In this document: in pieces, positions 1 to 7,920 of the stretch | Numbering within the stretch: the first letter of the stretch is position 1 | Layout: each line of letters opens with the position of its first letter | NCBI GenBank assembly: GCA_944326255.1 | Contig: CALVDG010000001.1 | Span: 62,001 to 126,000 of the forward strand | Source: an uncultured Bacteroidales bacterium | Lineage (GTDB): Bacteria; Bacteroidota; Bacteroidia; Bacteroidales; UBA932 | Length of the DNA: 64,000 nucleotides | Reading direction: 5' to 3' | Position numbers and translations under genes: made by a program | Notes under the pieces: model-generated | The model's input: only the letters and a program-made list of their open reading frames with translations | The model's database searches: none | Told to the model about the DNA's origin: nothing

Positions 1-141
1 CTGTATCTTACAGGGCAGATGAGCTACGACGAGATGCGGACCAAGCTGGCTATCGCCATCCACCAGTTCGCCAAACGGCAGATGACATGGTTCCGGGGCA
101 TGGAGCGCCGCGGCATCCACATCGACTGGGTATCAGTCTGA
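1..141 (+). CDS. miaA: tRNA dimethylallyltransferase, C-terminal fragment
   Basis: The first 46 codons of the window, open from base 1 and ending in TGA at 139-141, translate to the conserved MiaA tail with the FAKRQMTWFRG motif. MiaA transfers a dimethylallyl group to A37 of tRNAs that read UNN codons, in the cytoplasm. Most of the gene lies upstream of the window. The convergent editing protein gene ends only 5 bases beyond the stop, so there is no room for a conventional terminator here. Confidence 0.93.
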   Translation: MYLTGQMSYDEMRTKLAIAIHQFAKRQMTWFRGMERRGIHIDWVSV

Positions 142-146
142 CCTGG

Positions 147-647
147 CTACAACTCTTCCCACTCGCCGCCCCAGAGCTGGATGAAGCGGTACATGTCGTC
201 GCGGGAGATTTCCAGCGAAGCGGTGTTGTCGTTGGGATGGAAGGTGACCCTTTCGGCCTGGCGCAGGTCCTTGTCCAGATAGAGCTTGACCTGATGGTCA
301 GGGTCGTTGATCAGCCCGAAGAGGGAGACGGAGCCGGGGACCGTGCCGAGATATTTTTCCATGCGCTGCTCCGAAGCGAAGGAGAGCTTGCCCTGATGCA
401 GCTGGTGCTCCAGGCCGTGGATGTCCATCTGCTTGTGGCACTCGAGGATGACCAGATAGTGCCGGTTGCCCTTGTGGTTTCTGAAAAACAGGTTCTTGCA
501 GTGTGTCGAGTCGAAATCCTTCCAGTATTTCATCGCCTCCTCTATCGTCGGAAGCGGCGGATGCTCGTGCATGACGTAACTGATGCCCAGTTCCTGCAAC
601 TTGTCAAGTACTTTTCTGCGTCTTTCCTCGGCTGTCTTCATATGCAT
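147..647 (-). CDS. Prolyl-tRNA editing protein (YbaK/ProXp-type deacylase)
   Basis: A 166-residue single-domain protein of the YbaK/aminoacyl-tRNA deacylase fold, which hydrolyses mischarged tRNA (typically Ala-tRNAPro) in trans. Recognisable stretches are the N-terminal helix, YVMHEHPPLPTIEEA, the CKNLFFRN strand with the conserved lysine and asparagine, and GSVSLFGLIND near residue 108. Its length fits free-standing ProX/PrdX proteins. Translation may begin at the ATG at 647 or at 641 (MKTAEE). A TATATTTG box on the minus strand at 672-665 supplies a short leader. It is divergent from glutaminase. The exact amino-acid specificity is inferred from the family. Confidence 0.88.
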   Translation of the reverse strand: MHMKTAEERRRKVLDKLQELGISYVMHEHPPLPTIEEAMKYWKDFDSTHCKNLFFRNHKGNRHYLVILECHKQMDIHGLEHQLHQGKLSFASEQRMEKYLGTVPGSVSLFGLINDPDHQVKLYLDKDLRQAERVTFHPNDNTASLEISRDDMYRFIQLWGGEWEEL

Positions 648-664
648 TTGTCTTAATCGGTGCG

Positions 665-703
665 CAAATATAGTTCATCCTGCCGGTTTCTTGTGTATTT
701 TTG
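665..703. promoter_or_regulatory. Divergent promoters of the editing protein gene and glsA
   Basis: Two Bacteroidota -7 boxes of the TAnnTTTG type lie back to back between the two start codons. TATATTTG on the minus strand (672-665) drives the editing protein gene, and TATTTTTG on the plus strand (696-703) lies 18 bases before the glsA ATG. Both match the consensus exactly. No clear operator was seen. Confidence 0.65.
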
Positions 704-721
704 CATCCCTAAAATCAGAAT

Positions 722-1636
722 ATGGATTATCAAAGTGTGATAGACAAGATTCGCGACGAGGTGCGGGAACTGTGGGGACAGGGCAGGGTGGCGGATTATA
801 TTCCGGCACTGGCGAAGGTGGATCCGAGGCAGTTCGGGATAGCGGTGGCGACTCTCGACGGACATGAGTACAGTACGGGGGACGCACAGGTGTGCTTCTC
901 TATCCAGAGTATATCAAAAGTGTTCACCCTGGCGATGGTGACCAGGCATGTGGGTGACGATATCTGGGATGCCGTGGGACGCGAGCCCTCCGGCAATCCG
1001 TTCAACTCGCTGGTGCAACTCGAGTATGAGCAGGGCAAGCCGCGCAATCCGTTCATCAATGCGGGTGCGCTGGTGGTTACTGACCGTCTGATCTCGCTTT
1101 ATCCTCATCCCAAGGACGCGATGCTGGAGTTTGTCCGCAGTCTGTGCGGCAATGACGATATCTATTACGACAAGGAAATAGCCCGTTCCGAGCGGCTCAA
1201 TGCGGACCGCAATATGTCGCTGGCCTATCTGATGAAAAGTTTCGGCAACATCCGCAATGATGTGGATACGCTGCTGGATGTATACTGTCATCAGTGTGCC
1301 ATTTCCATGTCCTGCGTGGATCTGGCCAGAGCATTTCTCTTCCTGAGCAACCGGGGTGTGAATCCCTTCAGCGGCAAGCAGGTGCTCAGTGTCAGTCAGG
1401 CCAAGCGTCTCGGTGCCCTGATGCTCACCTGCGGCTTCTACGACGAATCGGGCGACTTCGCCTTCCGCGCCGGCCTTCCCGGCAAGAGCGGTGTGGGCGG
1501 CGGCATAGCGGCCTACATCCCCGGCAACCTCGCTGTCACCGTCTGGAGTCCCGAGCTCAACCGCCACGGCAACTCCCTGGCCGGTATGGCCGCCCTTGAG
1601 CATTTTACCACCGACATCGGCAACTCCATTTTCTAG
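722..1636 (+). CDS. glsA: Glutaminase A
   Basis: A 304-residue protein of the usual length for the bacterial glutaminase family, which hydrolyses L-glutamine to glutamate and ammonia in the cytoplasm. The fold is the serine beta-lactamase/DD-peptidase type. The nucleophile motif S63-I-S-K66 is present, followed by NPFINAGALV and the C-terminal KSGVGGGI motif. The ATG is preceded by a TATTTTTG promoter box. In enteric bacteria this enzyme contributes to acid resistance; here no neighbour points to a dedicated pathway. It is a single-gene unit. Confidence 0.95.
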   Translation: MDYQSVIDKIRDEVRELWGQGRVADYIPALAKVDPRQFGIAVATLDGHEYSTGDAQVCFSIQSISKVFTLAMVTRHVGDDIWDAVGREPSGNPFNSLVQLEYEQGKPRNPFINAGALVVTDRLISLYPHPKDAMLEFVRSLCGNDDIYYDKEIARSERLNADRNMSLAYLMKSFGNIRNDVDTLLDVYCHQCAISMSCVDLARAFLFLSNRGVNPFSGKQVLSVSQAKRLGALMLTCGFYDESGDFAFRAGLPGKSGVGGGIAAYIPGNLAVTVWSPELNRHGNSLAGMAALEHFTTDIGNSIF

Positions 1637-1769
1637 TTATTCGATCAATGTCCATTTCAGCAACGGAGTCATACGATGCCGTCGCTTTCCGATTTAGTGC
1701 GATGAAATAGTATGTGGGGACGAAGAAATTCTCTACCTTTGTTTTAGGATAACTAAAGTACATAGAATC

Positions 1770-2789
1770 GTGGCAAGGAAATTTGAAATACGTAACAGCA
1801 CGGCGGAGTTCTTGACCTTTGTGTCTGATGGAAAGGAGGACGGGATACAGGTGCTGTATAAGGATGAAACTATTTGGGCGACTCAAAAAGCTATGGCTGA
1901 GCTGTTTGAGGTCGGAGTTCCGGCTGTCAGCAAGCATTTGAAGAATATCTTTGAGAGTGGAGAACTCGATAGAACTGTGACAGTTTCCAAAATGGAAACA
2001 GTCGTAAACAGAGGTTTCCGCGGGGAGTCAAAAGAGTATGTTGAATTCTATAATCTTGACGCAGTCATAGCAGTGGGTTATCGTATCAATTCTGTACGGG
2101 CTACTCAGTTTCGTCAATGGTGTACGTATGTACTCCGGCAGTTTGCTATCAGAGGATACGTGATAGACCGAAAGCGTATGGAGAACGGTTCGTCTATCGG
2201 AGAAGATTATTTCGAGCATCTGCTGGCTGAAATCCGTGAGATTCGACTGAGTGAAAGGCGTTTTTATCAAAAACTGACAGATATATACGCTACGGCCATA
2301 GATTACAATAGAAGTGCACCAATGACACGGCTGTTTTATCAGAAGGTGCAGAATAAGATGCACTATGCCGTGCACGGGCATACGGCAGCGGAACTTATTG
2401 TCAAGCGTGCTGATGCTTCTAAAGAGCATATGGGACTGACTACATGGGAAAATGCACCAGATGGTAAAATAGTAAAACCGGATGTCAGTGTTGCGAAGAA
2501 TTATTTGAAAGGAGAGGAGCTGGAGGATATGAGCCGACTTGTGAATGCCGTGCTGGATATGGCTGAACGTATGGCAAATCGTCATATTCCGATGACGATG
2601 GAGGACTGGGCAAAGCGCATAGATATGATTCTTGAAGCCGGTGGAGATGCTGTTTTAGATAATGCAGGGCATATTTCCGCTGAATTTGCAAAGCAGTTTG
2701 CAGAAGCGGAGTTTGAAAAATACCGTGTTGTGCAGGATAAGAACTTTACTTCCGACTTTGACAGATTTCTCAGTGAGGTTAAAGTTTAA
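1770..2789 (+). CDS. RhuM family (virulence RhuM-like) DNA-binding protein
   Basis: A 339-residue protein starting at a GTG codon. The N-terminal third carries the RhuM/Bro-like helix-turn-helix: WATQKAMAELFEVGVPAVSKHLKNI, then the FYNLDAVIAVGYRINS block and FRQWCTYVLRQF. The C-terminal half is helical. RhuM proteins occur in pathogenicity islands and next to type I restriction systems; their biochemical role is unsettled. Here the gene is solitary with no restriction genes nearby. It is clearly AT-richer than its neighbour (24 of 60 G+C at 2041-2100 against 39 of 60 in oxyR at 3121-3180), which suggests acquisition by transfer. Its 3' end overlaps the convergent oxyR by 11 bases. Confidence 0.85.
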   Translation: MARKFEIRNSTAEFLTFVSDGKEDGIQVLYKDETIWATQKAMAELFEVGVPAVSKHLKNIFESGELDRTVTVSKMETVVNRGFRGESKEYVEFYNLDAVIAVGYRINSVRATQFRQWCTYVLRQFAIRGYVIDRKRMENGSSIGEDYFEHLLAEIREIRLSERRFYQKLTDIYATAIDYNRSAPMTRLFYQKVQNKMHYAVHGHTAAELIVKRADASKEHMGLTTWENAPDGKIVKPDVSVAKNYLKGEELEDMSRLVNAVLDMAERMANRHIPMTMEDWAKRIDMILEAGGDAVLDNAGHISAEFAKQFAEAEFEKYRVVQDKNFTSDFDRFLSEVKV

Positions 2790-3792
2790 TGGCGAAGCGC
2801 TTGAGCCGCGAGTCGAGCATCCCTTCCGGGACGATGTGCCTGATGCAGCCGGCGATGACGTTGAGCAGGCGTTCGCGGACGAAGTCCTCGCGGATGACGA
2901 GGGAGATTTCGCGGACGGGGACGCAGGTGGGGCAGTCTGGGGGTGGGATGCTGCCTGATGTGGCAATGTCAGTGGCCGGTGTCCCGCCGTTCTGCCGGAC
3001 GATGGGCCTGAGGTTCCCGCGCTGCTCTTCGGTGAGGAATGCGGCGTGCAGCTCGGGGATGACGGTGTAGCCGCCGTTGGTGTCCACGATGCGCACGAGG
3101 GTGTCGATGCTGCCGGCCTGGTATTCGGTGCGGGTCCGGCGGCGGCTGTGGCAGAAGTTGAAGACCTGGCTGCGGAGACAGTGGCCCTCCTCGAGGACCC
3201 ACAGGCGGTCGGAGGCCAGGCGGTCGGCCGGTATCTCGCTCAGGGCGTGCAGTTCGTCGGACGGGGAGATGTACGCTACGAATTTCTCATAGTACAATGG
3301 TATTTCCAGCAGGCCCTTCTGCTCTAACGGAGTGGCCAGGATGGCCATGTCAATTTCCGCAGTCAGCAGCTTCTCCACGATGAAGCGGGTGCGCATCTCG
3401 GACACGCGCAGATGTATGGACGGGTGCTCTTCGTGCATCCTCCGGAAGAGTCCGGGGAGAATGTAGGGGGCAATGGTCGGGATGATGCCCATGACGGCCT
3501 CTCCGCTTTCGTCGCCCTTCTCGACAGCGACCAGCTCCTCGATCTGCGAGGCGTTGTGCAGGGTCACCCGGGCCTGGGCGATGATCTTCTCTCCGAGGGC
3601 GGTGGGTCGGACGGGGTGGGCTCCACGGTCAAATATGGTCACGTCCAGGGCGGTCTCTATGCTGCGGATGCCCGCGCTTAGAGTCGGCTGGGTGACGCCG
3701 CAGGCCTCGGCGGCCCGGACGAAGTTGCGGTGGGTGTCCACTGCGACGATGTAGCGCAGGGCGGTAAGGCTGAGGTTGGTGTCTGTCTTCAT
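2779..3792 (-). CDS. oxyR: OxyR-type LysR hydrogen-peroxide sensor
   Basis: A 337-residue LysR-family regulator with an N-terminal winged helix (FVRAAEACGVTQPTLSAGIRSIE) and a substrate-binding domain. The redox pair is intact: C205 and C214 in the context EEGHCLRSQVFNFC, with the same nine-residue spacing as the disulfide-forming pair of E. coli OxyR. An unusual proline- and cysteine-containing insert (PPPDCPTC) sits near the C-terminus. It is divergent from the peroxiredoxin operon, and its own -7 box (TATATTTG, minus strand, 3808-3801) overlaps the predicted OxyR operator, so autoregulation is likely. The predicted transcript start is only a few bases before the ATG. Confidence 0.92.
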   Translation of the reverse strand: MKTDTNLSLTALRYIVAVDTHRNFVRAAEACGVTQPTLSAGIRSIETALDVTIFDRGAHPVRPTALGEKIIAQARVTLHNASQIEELVAVEKGDESGEAVMGIIPTIAPYILPGLFRRMHEEHPSIHLRVSEMRTRFIVEKLLTAEIDMAILATPLEQKGLLEIPLYYEKFVAYISPSDELHALSEIPADRLASDRLWVLEEGHCLRSQVFNFCHSRRRTRTEYQAGSIDTLVRIVDTNGGYTVIPELHAAFLTEEQRGNLRPIVRQNGGTPATDIATSGSIPPPDCPTCVPVREISLVIREDFVRERLLNVIAGCIRHIVPEGMLDSRLKRFAIKL

Positions 3793-3805
3793 ACTGCCGA
3801 CAAAT

Positions 3806-3872
3806 ATAGAAATTATCTATGAGAATATAAAAAATATCGATTTGATTTATCAAAACCGCCGCCATATCTTTG
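3806..3872 (+). promoter_or_regulatory. OxyR operator and peroxiredoxin promoter
   Basis: ATAG at 3806-3809 and CTAT at 3817-3820 are separated by exactly 7 bases, an exact half of the E. coli-type OxyR tetrad ATAG-N7-CTAT-N7-ATAG-N7-CTAT. The second half is degenerate (taaa at 3828-3831, gatt at 3839-3842) but correctly spaced. Directly next to it are TTTG at 3841-3844, a 20-base spacer and TATCTTTG at 3865-3872, a full Bacteroidota promoter for the downstream operon. This placement suits activation of prx and repression of oxyR. Confidence 0.7.
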
Positions 3873-3922
3873 CACCGTAAAACAAAAACGAACGGAATAT
3901 TAATCATTAAAAAGTAATAGTT

Positions 3923-4660
3923 ATGGACAGCAACAACAACATTCAGAATCAGACACAGCAGCAGTATTATTCCATGCCCCGCATCGGCGATCAGGCCCCT
4001 GCTTTCGAGGCCGTGACCACCCAGGGCAAGATCCGCTTCCCCGAGGATTTCAAGGGCAAATGGAAGATTCTCTTCAGCCATCCAGCCGACTTCACCCCCG
4101 TTTGCACCTCCGAGTTCATGACCTTCGCCTCCCGTGCCGCCGAGTTCGAGGCCCTGGGTACCCAGCTCATCGGCCTCTCCGTGGACGGACTCTACAGCCA
4201 CATCGCCTGGCTGCGCACCATCCAGGAGAAGATCCAGTACAAGGGCATGAAGAACGTCGAGGTGAAGTTCCCCCTGATTGAGGACATCACCATGGACATC
4301 GCCCGCAAGTACGGCATGATCCAGCCCGGCGAGAGTGCCACCCAGGCCGTCCGCGCCGTCTTCTTCATCGACCCGAAGAACGTAATCCGCACCATCATCT
4401 ACTATCCCCTTTCGCTTGGCAGGAATTTTGATGAGCTCAAGAGAGTGCTGGTGGGACTGCAGACCGCCGATGAGTTCGGTGTCGCCCTGCCCGCCGACTG
4501 GCAGCCCGGAGACGAGGTGATAGTGCCCACGGCCGGTTCCTGCGGAGTGGCCAGGAGCCGCATGGACGGAGATGACAAGGACCTGAAATGCTACGACTGG
4601 TTCTTCTGCACCCGTCAGCTCCCCAAGGAGAAGATAGAGGACAAAATTTATAAAAAATGA
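3923..4660 (+). CDS. Prx6-type peroxiredoxin with archaeal-like cysteine layout
   Basis: A 245-residue thiol peroxidase that reduces H2O2 and organic hydroperoxides. The peroxidatic cysteine is C61 in HPADFTPVCTSEF. The long C-terminal arm is typical of the Prx6 subfamily and carries C207, C223 and C229, with C223/C229 in a CYDWFFC motif like that of archaeal thioredoxin peroxidases such as the Aeropyrum enzyme. The conserved arginine lies in TQAVRAVFFIDP. The Gln/Asn-rich N-terminal tail has no signal peptide, so the protein is cytosolic. The downstream thioredoxin ATG overlaps its stop codon, giving a tight operon under OxyR. Confidence 0.93.
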   Translation: MDSNNNIQNQTQQQYYSMPRIGDQAPAFEAVTTQGKIRFPEDFKGKWKILFSHPADFTPVCTSEFMTFASRAAEFEALGTQLIGLSVDGLYSHIAWLRTIQEKIQYKGMKNVEVKFPLIEDITMDIARKYGMIQPGESATQAVRAVFFIDPKNVIRTIIYYPLSLGRNFDELKRVLVGLQTADEFGVALPADWQPGDEVIVPTAGSCGVARSRMDGDDKDLKCYDWFFCTRQLPKEKIEDKIYKK

Positions 4661-5127
4661 GAAATTTAAAAACGACATTACTTATGGCCGGGGCATTGCT
4701 CCTGTCCGCAACGACAGTAAATCTTTACGGACAGGAGACAGGCTCCCGGGAAAAAGAAACGGAAATGGGAACAGTACAGCATATTACCAAAGCGGAATTT
4801 CTGCAGAAAGTGTGGAACTATGAGGCCGATTCCCAGGCCTGGAAATACGAGGGAACCAAGCCCGCCATCGTGGACTTCTTCGCCACCTGGTGCGGTCCCT
4901 GCAAGGCCCTGAGCCCCGTGCTCGAGGAACTGGCCAAAGAGTACGGCGACAGGATAGTGATTTATAAGGTGGACGTGGATCAGGAGCGCGAGCTCGCCGG
5001 AGCCTTCGGAATCCGCTCAGTGCCGACCCTGCTCTTCATCCCTGCCGACGGTGAGCCTTCGATGAGCCCCGGCGCCCCCTCAAAGGCCCAGCTTAAGCAG
5101 ATTATCGACGAACACCTGCTGAAATAA
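4657..5127 (+). CDS. Exported thioredoxin-fold protein (WCGPC)
   Basis: A 156-residue protein with a signal peptide (residues 1-25, LLMAGALLLSATTV core) followed by a thioredoxin domain with W78-C79-G-P-C82 and the cis-proline in SVPTLLF. The ATG overlaps the stop of the peroxiredoxin gene (ATGA), so the two are translationally coupled. The thioredoxin should act in the periplasm, whereas its operon partner appears cytosolic, so it is not obviously the direct reductant of that peroxiredoxin. It may protect envelope thiols during peroxide stress. Confidence 0.92.
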   Translation: MRNLKTTLLMAGALLLSATTVNLYGQETGSREKETEMGTVQHITKAEFLQKVWNYEADSQAWKYEGTKPAIVDFFATWCGPCKALSPVLEELAKEYGDRIVIYKVDVDQERELAGAFGIRSVPTLLFIPADGEPSMSPGAPSKAQLKQIIDEHLLK

Positions 5128-5156
5128 ACAAATTTTAAAATAGTCTGATTGATATG

Positions 5157-5195
5157 CCGCCGGTTCCGGAGATTTCCAGAGCCGGCGGTTTATTA
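5157..5195 (+). terminator. Intrinsic terminator of the peroxide-stress operon
   Basis: CCGCCGG at 5157-5163 pairs with CCGGCGG at 5182-5188 around an 18-base loop and is followed by TTTATTATT. It lies 30 bases after the thioredoxin stop codon. Confidence 0.75.
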
Positions 5196-5207
5196 TTGAA
5201 AAATGCC

Positions 5208-5215
5208 TATCTTTG
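5208..5215 (+). promoter_or_regulatory. Promoter -7 box of the propeller protein gene
   Basis: TATCTTTG matches the TAnnTTTG consensus exactly and lies 15 bases before the ATG at 5230. It lies downstream of the upstream in-frame ATG at 5203, which therefore cannot be the start used from this promoter. Confidence 0.65.
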
Positions 5216-5229
5216 AGAAAAATGTATTT

Positions 5230-6351
5230 ATGAGGAAGACAGTTTGTTTTATAGCCCTGCTCTTATTGCAGATTCCGGTATTGTCCGCGCAGGATTACCC
5301 TGTGGATACGGTGGATATGTCGGATTATCGGATACTGCCATTTGACAGCCTGGATCTTGAGAAGATGGAGATGCGGACTGTGCTGCTGGACTGGGATAAG
5401 GAATGGCATTTGATAAAAGTACTGCGTGCTTGGAACAGACTTTATGTGCTATACGAGTGGTACGACTATAGTATTAAACGCCATATCCCTGAAATAGAAA
5501 TCTTTGATGAGAGCGGATCGCATCTGGGACGGTTGGGTTATACGCGTGATGAGCTGCCGGAGATACGCAGGACCAATTATGTGGAGGTTGTGAATGAAGG
5601 TGCTCCGGATTATTCACAGACCTACCTTTCTGTAGCGGATATGTTCTGGAACGGGTCGGAAATATTTGTGGCGGACAGTGCCGGCCGGAAGGTCCTGTGT
5701 TATGACCATGACGGCAATCTTGTCAGAAGAAGGCATGTGGACTTCTCGATTGAGAGCATTGTTCCTTTGGCCAATTGCGGTTATCTGCTTGGAATAGGTG
5801 GTGATACGCCATATTCGTTGCCAGAGAAGGAGGTGGTTGCAATGGACTGGAATCTTTCTGAAGAGAGTCTGGTGCTGTTCCCGAGACCTGGTGTGGAAAG
5901 GAAGATGTATGTCGGTGTGCCGAAGTTTCAGAATGTTGCAGAAGGCTATATGGTGAACAGTGTTCATCCGCCGAGAGTATATCTGCTGGATCGGTTTGAC
6001 GGTCATATTGTCAAGGAATACAGACTGGACCTGGATGTCAAGGCTCTTTCTGAGTATGAAAATCTTTATCTGAGGTCTCCGGTAGTCATCGGAGACAGAT
6101 ATGCCTGCGGCCTTATGGAAAGAGTCTGGGCTATGCCGGATGATGAGTATGCTAATGGAGAAACATCTAATTTTATCGTGGATCAGGATACTCATACGTT
6201 ATATCTGATGGGGCTCTTTGATGGTTTTGCGGACAGATGGGATTTCGTGACGTTTTTGGGTTACGACCGGGATGAGTTGATATTTCTGGCATCTCCGATC
6301 GACAGACCTTATCCGGAAAATGAGATAATTTTTATGACGTTGCCGTTGTAG
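5230..6351 (+). CDS. Secreted 6-bladed beta-propeller protein
   Basis: A 373-residue protein with a classical signal peptide (MRKTVCFIALLLLQIPVLSAQ). The mature part resembles the 6-bladed beta-propeller family common in Bacteroides: strands ending in IEIFDESGSHLGRLG, IFVADSAGRKVLCYDHDGNLVRR and YLLDRFDGHIVKEY recur as blade repeats. No catalytic residues are evident. The start at 5230 is preferred over 5203 because it begins the signal peptide and lies downstream of the promoter box. The coding sequence is slightly AT-richer than that of the stress genes upstream. The function is unknown; members often sit in surface glycan or peptide uptake contexts, but none is adjacent here. Confidence 0.8.
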   Translation: MRKTVCFIALLLLQIPVLSAQDYPVDTVDMSDYRILPFDSLDLEKMEMRTVLLDWDKEWHLIKVLRAWNRLYVLYEWYDYSIKRHIPEIEIFDESGSHLGRLGYTRDELPEIRRTNYVEVVNEGAPDYSQTYLSVADMFWNGSEIFVADSAGRKVLCYDHDGNLVRRRHVDFSIESIVPLANCGYLLGIGGDTPYSLPEKEVVAMDWNLSEESLVLFPRPGVERKMYVGVPKFQNVAEGYMVNSVHPPRVYLLDRFDGHIVKEYRLDLDVKALSEYENLYLRSPVVIGDRYACGLMERVWAMPDDEYANGETSNFIVDQDTHTLYLMGLFDGFADRWDFVTFLGYDRDELIFLASPIDRPYPENEIIFMTLPL

Positions 6352-6404
6352 CCGTTGAGGGTACTTGATTTGAATGGCAGGTGACAGGCCGCATATATCC
6401 GCTA

Positions 6405-6570
6405 ACTGTAAGTACTGCAGCGGGGTGTTTTGTAAACACTCTCTGATCAGTAAGTTACAAAAATACGTGTGCTTCTGGGTGGTCTGAAAACCGACGAAAG
6501 ATACTCGTTGCTTTTGGAATATCTTAATTTACAAGCCTTTCTGAAAAATGAGTGCTCGCCTGCTTACCGT
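6405..6570 (+). repeat. REPIN-like element, copy 1
   Basis: A 166-bp intergenic element. The left end (CTGTAAGTACTGCAGCGGGG) and the reverse complement of the right end (ACGGTAAGCAGGCGAGCACT) are imperfect inverted repeats, each followed by a T-rich block. The core carries the motif CGAAAGATACTCGTTG near 6500, shared with the other copies. It ends 12 bases from the stop of the convergent porin gene. Confidence 0.8.
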
Positions 6571-6582
6571 TGATGTTGCGCA

Positions 6583-7686
6583 TCAGAAGCCGACTTGAAG
6601 TTGCGTGATGATCATGTGCGAGGAGGGGATGCCGCTGTAGATACCCTGGCTGTCCTTGGACCGCTGCTGGTAGACGTACTGCGCCTGAAGACGGCATTTG
6701 CGGTAGATGTTCCACTGAAGTCCGAAGATGTAGTTGCACTGCCAGTCGTTCAGGGCAATATTCCGGTCCAGATAATCCACCGATGCCACTATGTCCAGAA
6801 ATTTTGCGGGCGATCCGGTCAGTGTGGCGTATGCGCCCCGGCTCCGGACGGATGCGTCGAGACCTTCCATGTATTCGCTTCGGAGATATACCGGCCCTGC
6901 CTTCAGTTCCAGTCCTGCGCTCCATCTGTCCCTCCGGTATGTCTCCCCGGCCTTGAAACTTCCATAGGGACTGTCCGTCTTTGCCGTCCCTTCCCCGATA
7001 TAGACTGAACCGTGCAGCTTGAGTATGCTCGCAGGTCTGAGAGCCAGGCTTGCCACCACGTCCTTTCGGTTGTTTGTCTCGGCCGTGTTGAACGGTTCTC
7101 CGTTGAAGATACCTACTCTGTATTCTATCAGATTGCGGTTGTCCTTTCCTATTTTCAGAAATGCGCCTCCTACTTCCAGACCCAGATCCCTGCCGGCTCC
7201 TCCTCCGAAACATGCGTCCGAACCGTCGATACCTGCAAGGTACTGGACTGCCTGGGCGCCTTTTATTATTTCCAGGACGGAGGGAGACATATTGCTCTCA
7301 ATCGTGAATGGGGTCTTGTACTGTCCGAGCCTGATGTAGAACGCATCGACCGGGTTGTATCGGATGAACAGTTCGTGCAGCTTGAATTTGGACACGTCGG
7401 CCATGAAGTAGAGGTCCAGATGCTTGATCGGCTTGATGTCGGCGATGATCATTGCCCTGTACAGATTGAACTTGTTGAAGGCCCCTTCATGCGCCATGTC
7501 GTAGGTGTCGTACTGGTATCCGGCCTGGGCATAGCCGCTTACGCTTACCTTTTCCGAAAGGAAACGGGCAAGCTTGCTGTCCTTCCGGTCATCTGTTACG
7601 GTGCTGAGTGTGTCGGTGGCCGCAGAGGAACTGATGCATGCAGCGGCGGTCAGGATCAGGGTGAGGATGGTGGCCTTGAGGTGCAT
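6583..7686 (-). CDS. Outer-membrane porin (OprP/OprO-like family)
   Basis: A 367-residue protein with an N-terminal signal peptide and a long run of amphipathic beta-strands ending in a terminal phenylalanine (TQLQVGF*), as expected for an outer-membrane beta-barrel. Motifs such as VSGYAQAGYQYD, FYIRLGQYKTPFTIESNMSPS and GGAGRDLGLEVGG match the phosphate-selective-porin-like family widespread in Bacteroidota. The real solute is not predictable from sequence. Two tandem promoter units lie upstream (7733-7867). Copy 1 of the repeat family follows its 3' end. Confidence 0.85.
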   Translation of the reverse strand: MHLKATILTLILTAAACISSSAATDTLSTVTDDRKDSKLARFLSEKVSVSGYAQAGYQYDTYDMAHEGAFNKFNLYRAMIIADIKPIKHLDLYFMADVSKFKLHELFIRYNPVDAFYIRLGQYKTPFTIESNMSPSVLEIIKGAQAVQYLAGIDGSDACFGGGAGRDLGLEVGGAFLKIGKDNRNLIEYRVGIFNGEPFNTAETNNRKDVVASLALRPASILKLHGSVYIGEGTAKTDSPYGSFKAGETYRRDRWSAGLELKAGPVYLRSEYMEGLDASVRSRGAYATLTGSPAKFLDIVASVDYLDRNIALNDWQCNYIFGLQWNIYRKCRLQAQYVYQQRSKDSQGIYSGIPSSHMIITQLQVGF

Positions 7687-7732
7687 GGTGTAGCTGAGTT
7701 AATCGGTGTTGTGTGTCTTTTATAGTGGGCGG

Positions 7733-7867
7733 CAAAAATACGCAGAAGCCGAGAGCAATGCAAATTGAACTTGTTCAAATTTCATTGCCGAGGCGCAACA
7801 GTATTTGTGGCCATGGGCCAAAAATACGCAGAAGTCTTGGAAGAACAAATTAATTTGCTCTTCCAGG
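7733..7867 (-). promoter_or_regulatory. Duplicated promoter-palindrome units upstream of the porin gene
   Basis: Two units read on the minus strand. Each has a TATTTTTG -7 box (7740-7733 and 7826-7819), a TTTG -33 box at a 20- or 19-base spacing (7764-7761 and 7849-7846) and a palindrome covering the -33 (7755-7788, centre GAACttGTTC; 7836-7867, centre CAAATTAATTTG). The 16-bp stretch CAAAAATACGCAGAAG is repeated exactly at 7733-7748 and 7819-7834. The layout suggests repressor-controlled tandem promoters for the porin gene. Confidence 0.6.
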
Positions 7868-7920
7868 ACAATATCTTGATAAATTTCACAGGCAGCGATT
7901 ATTTTCAATATTTTCGCGTT

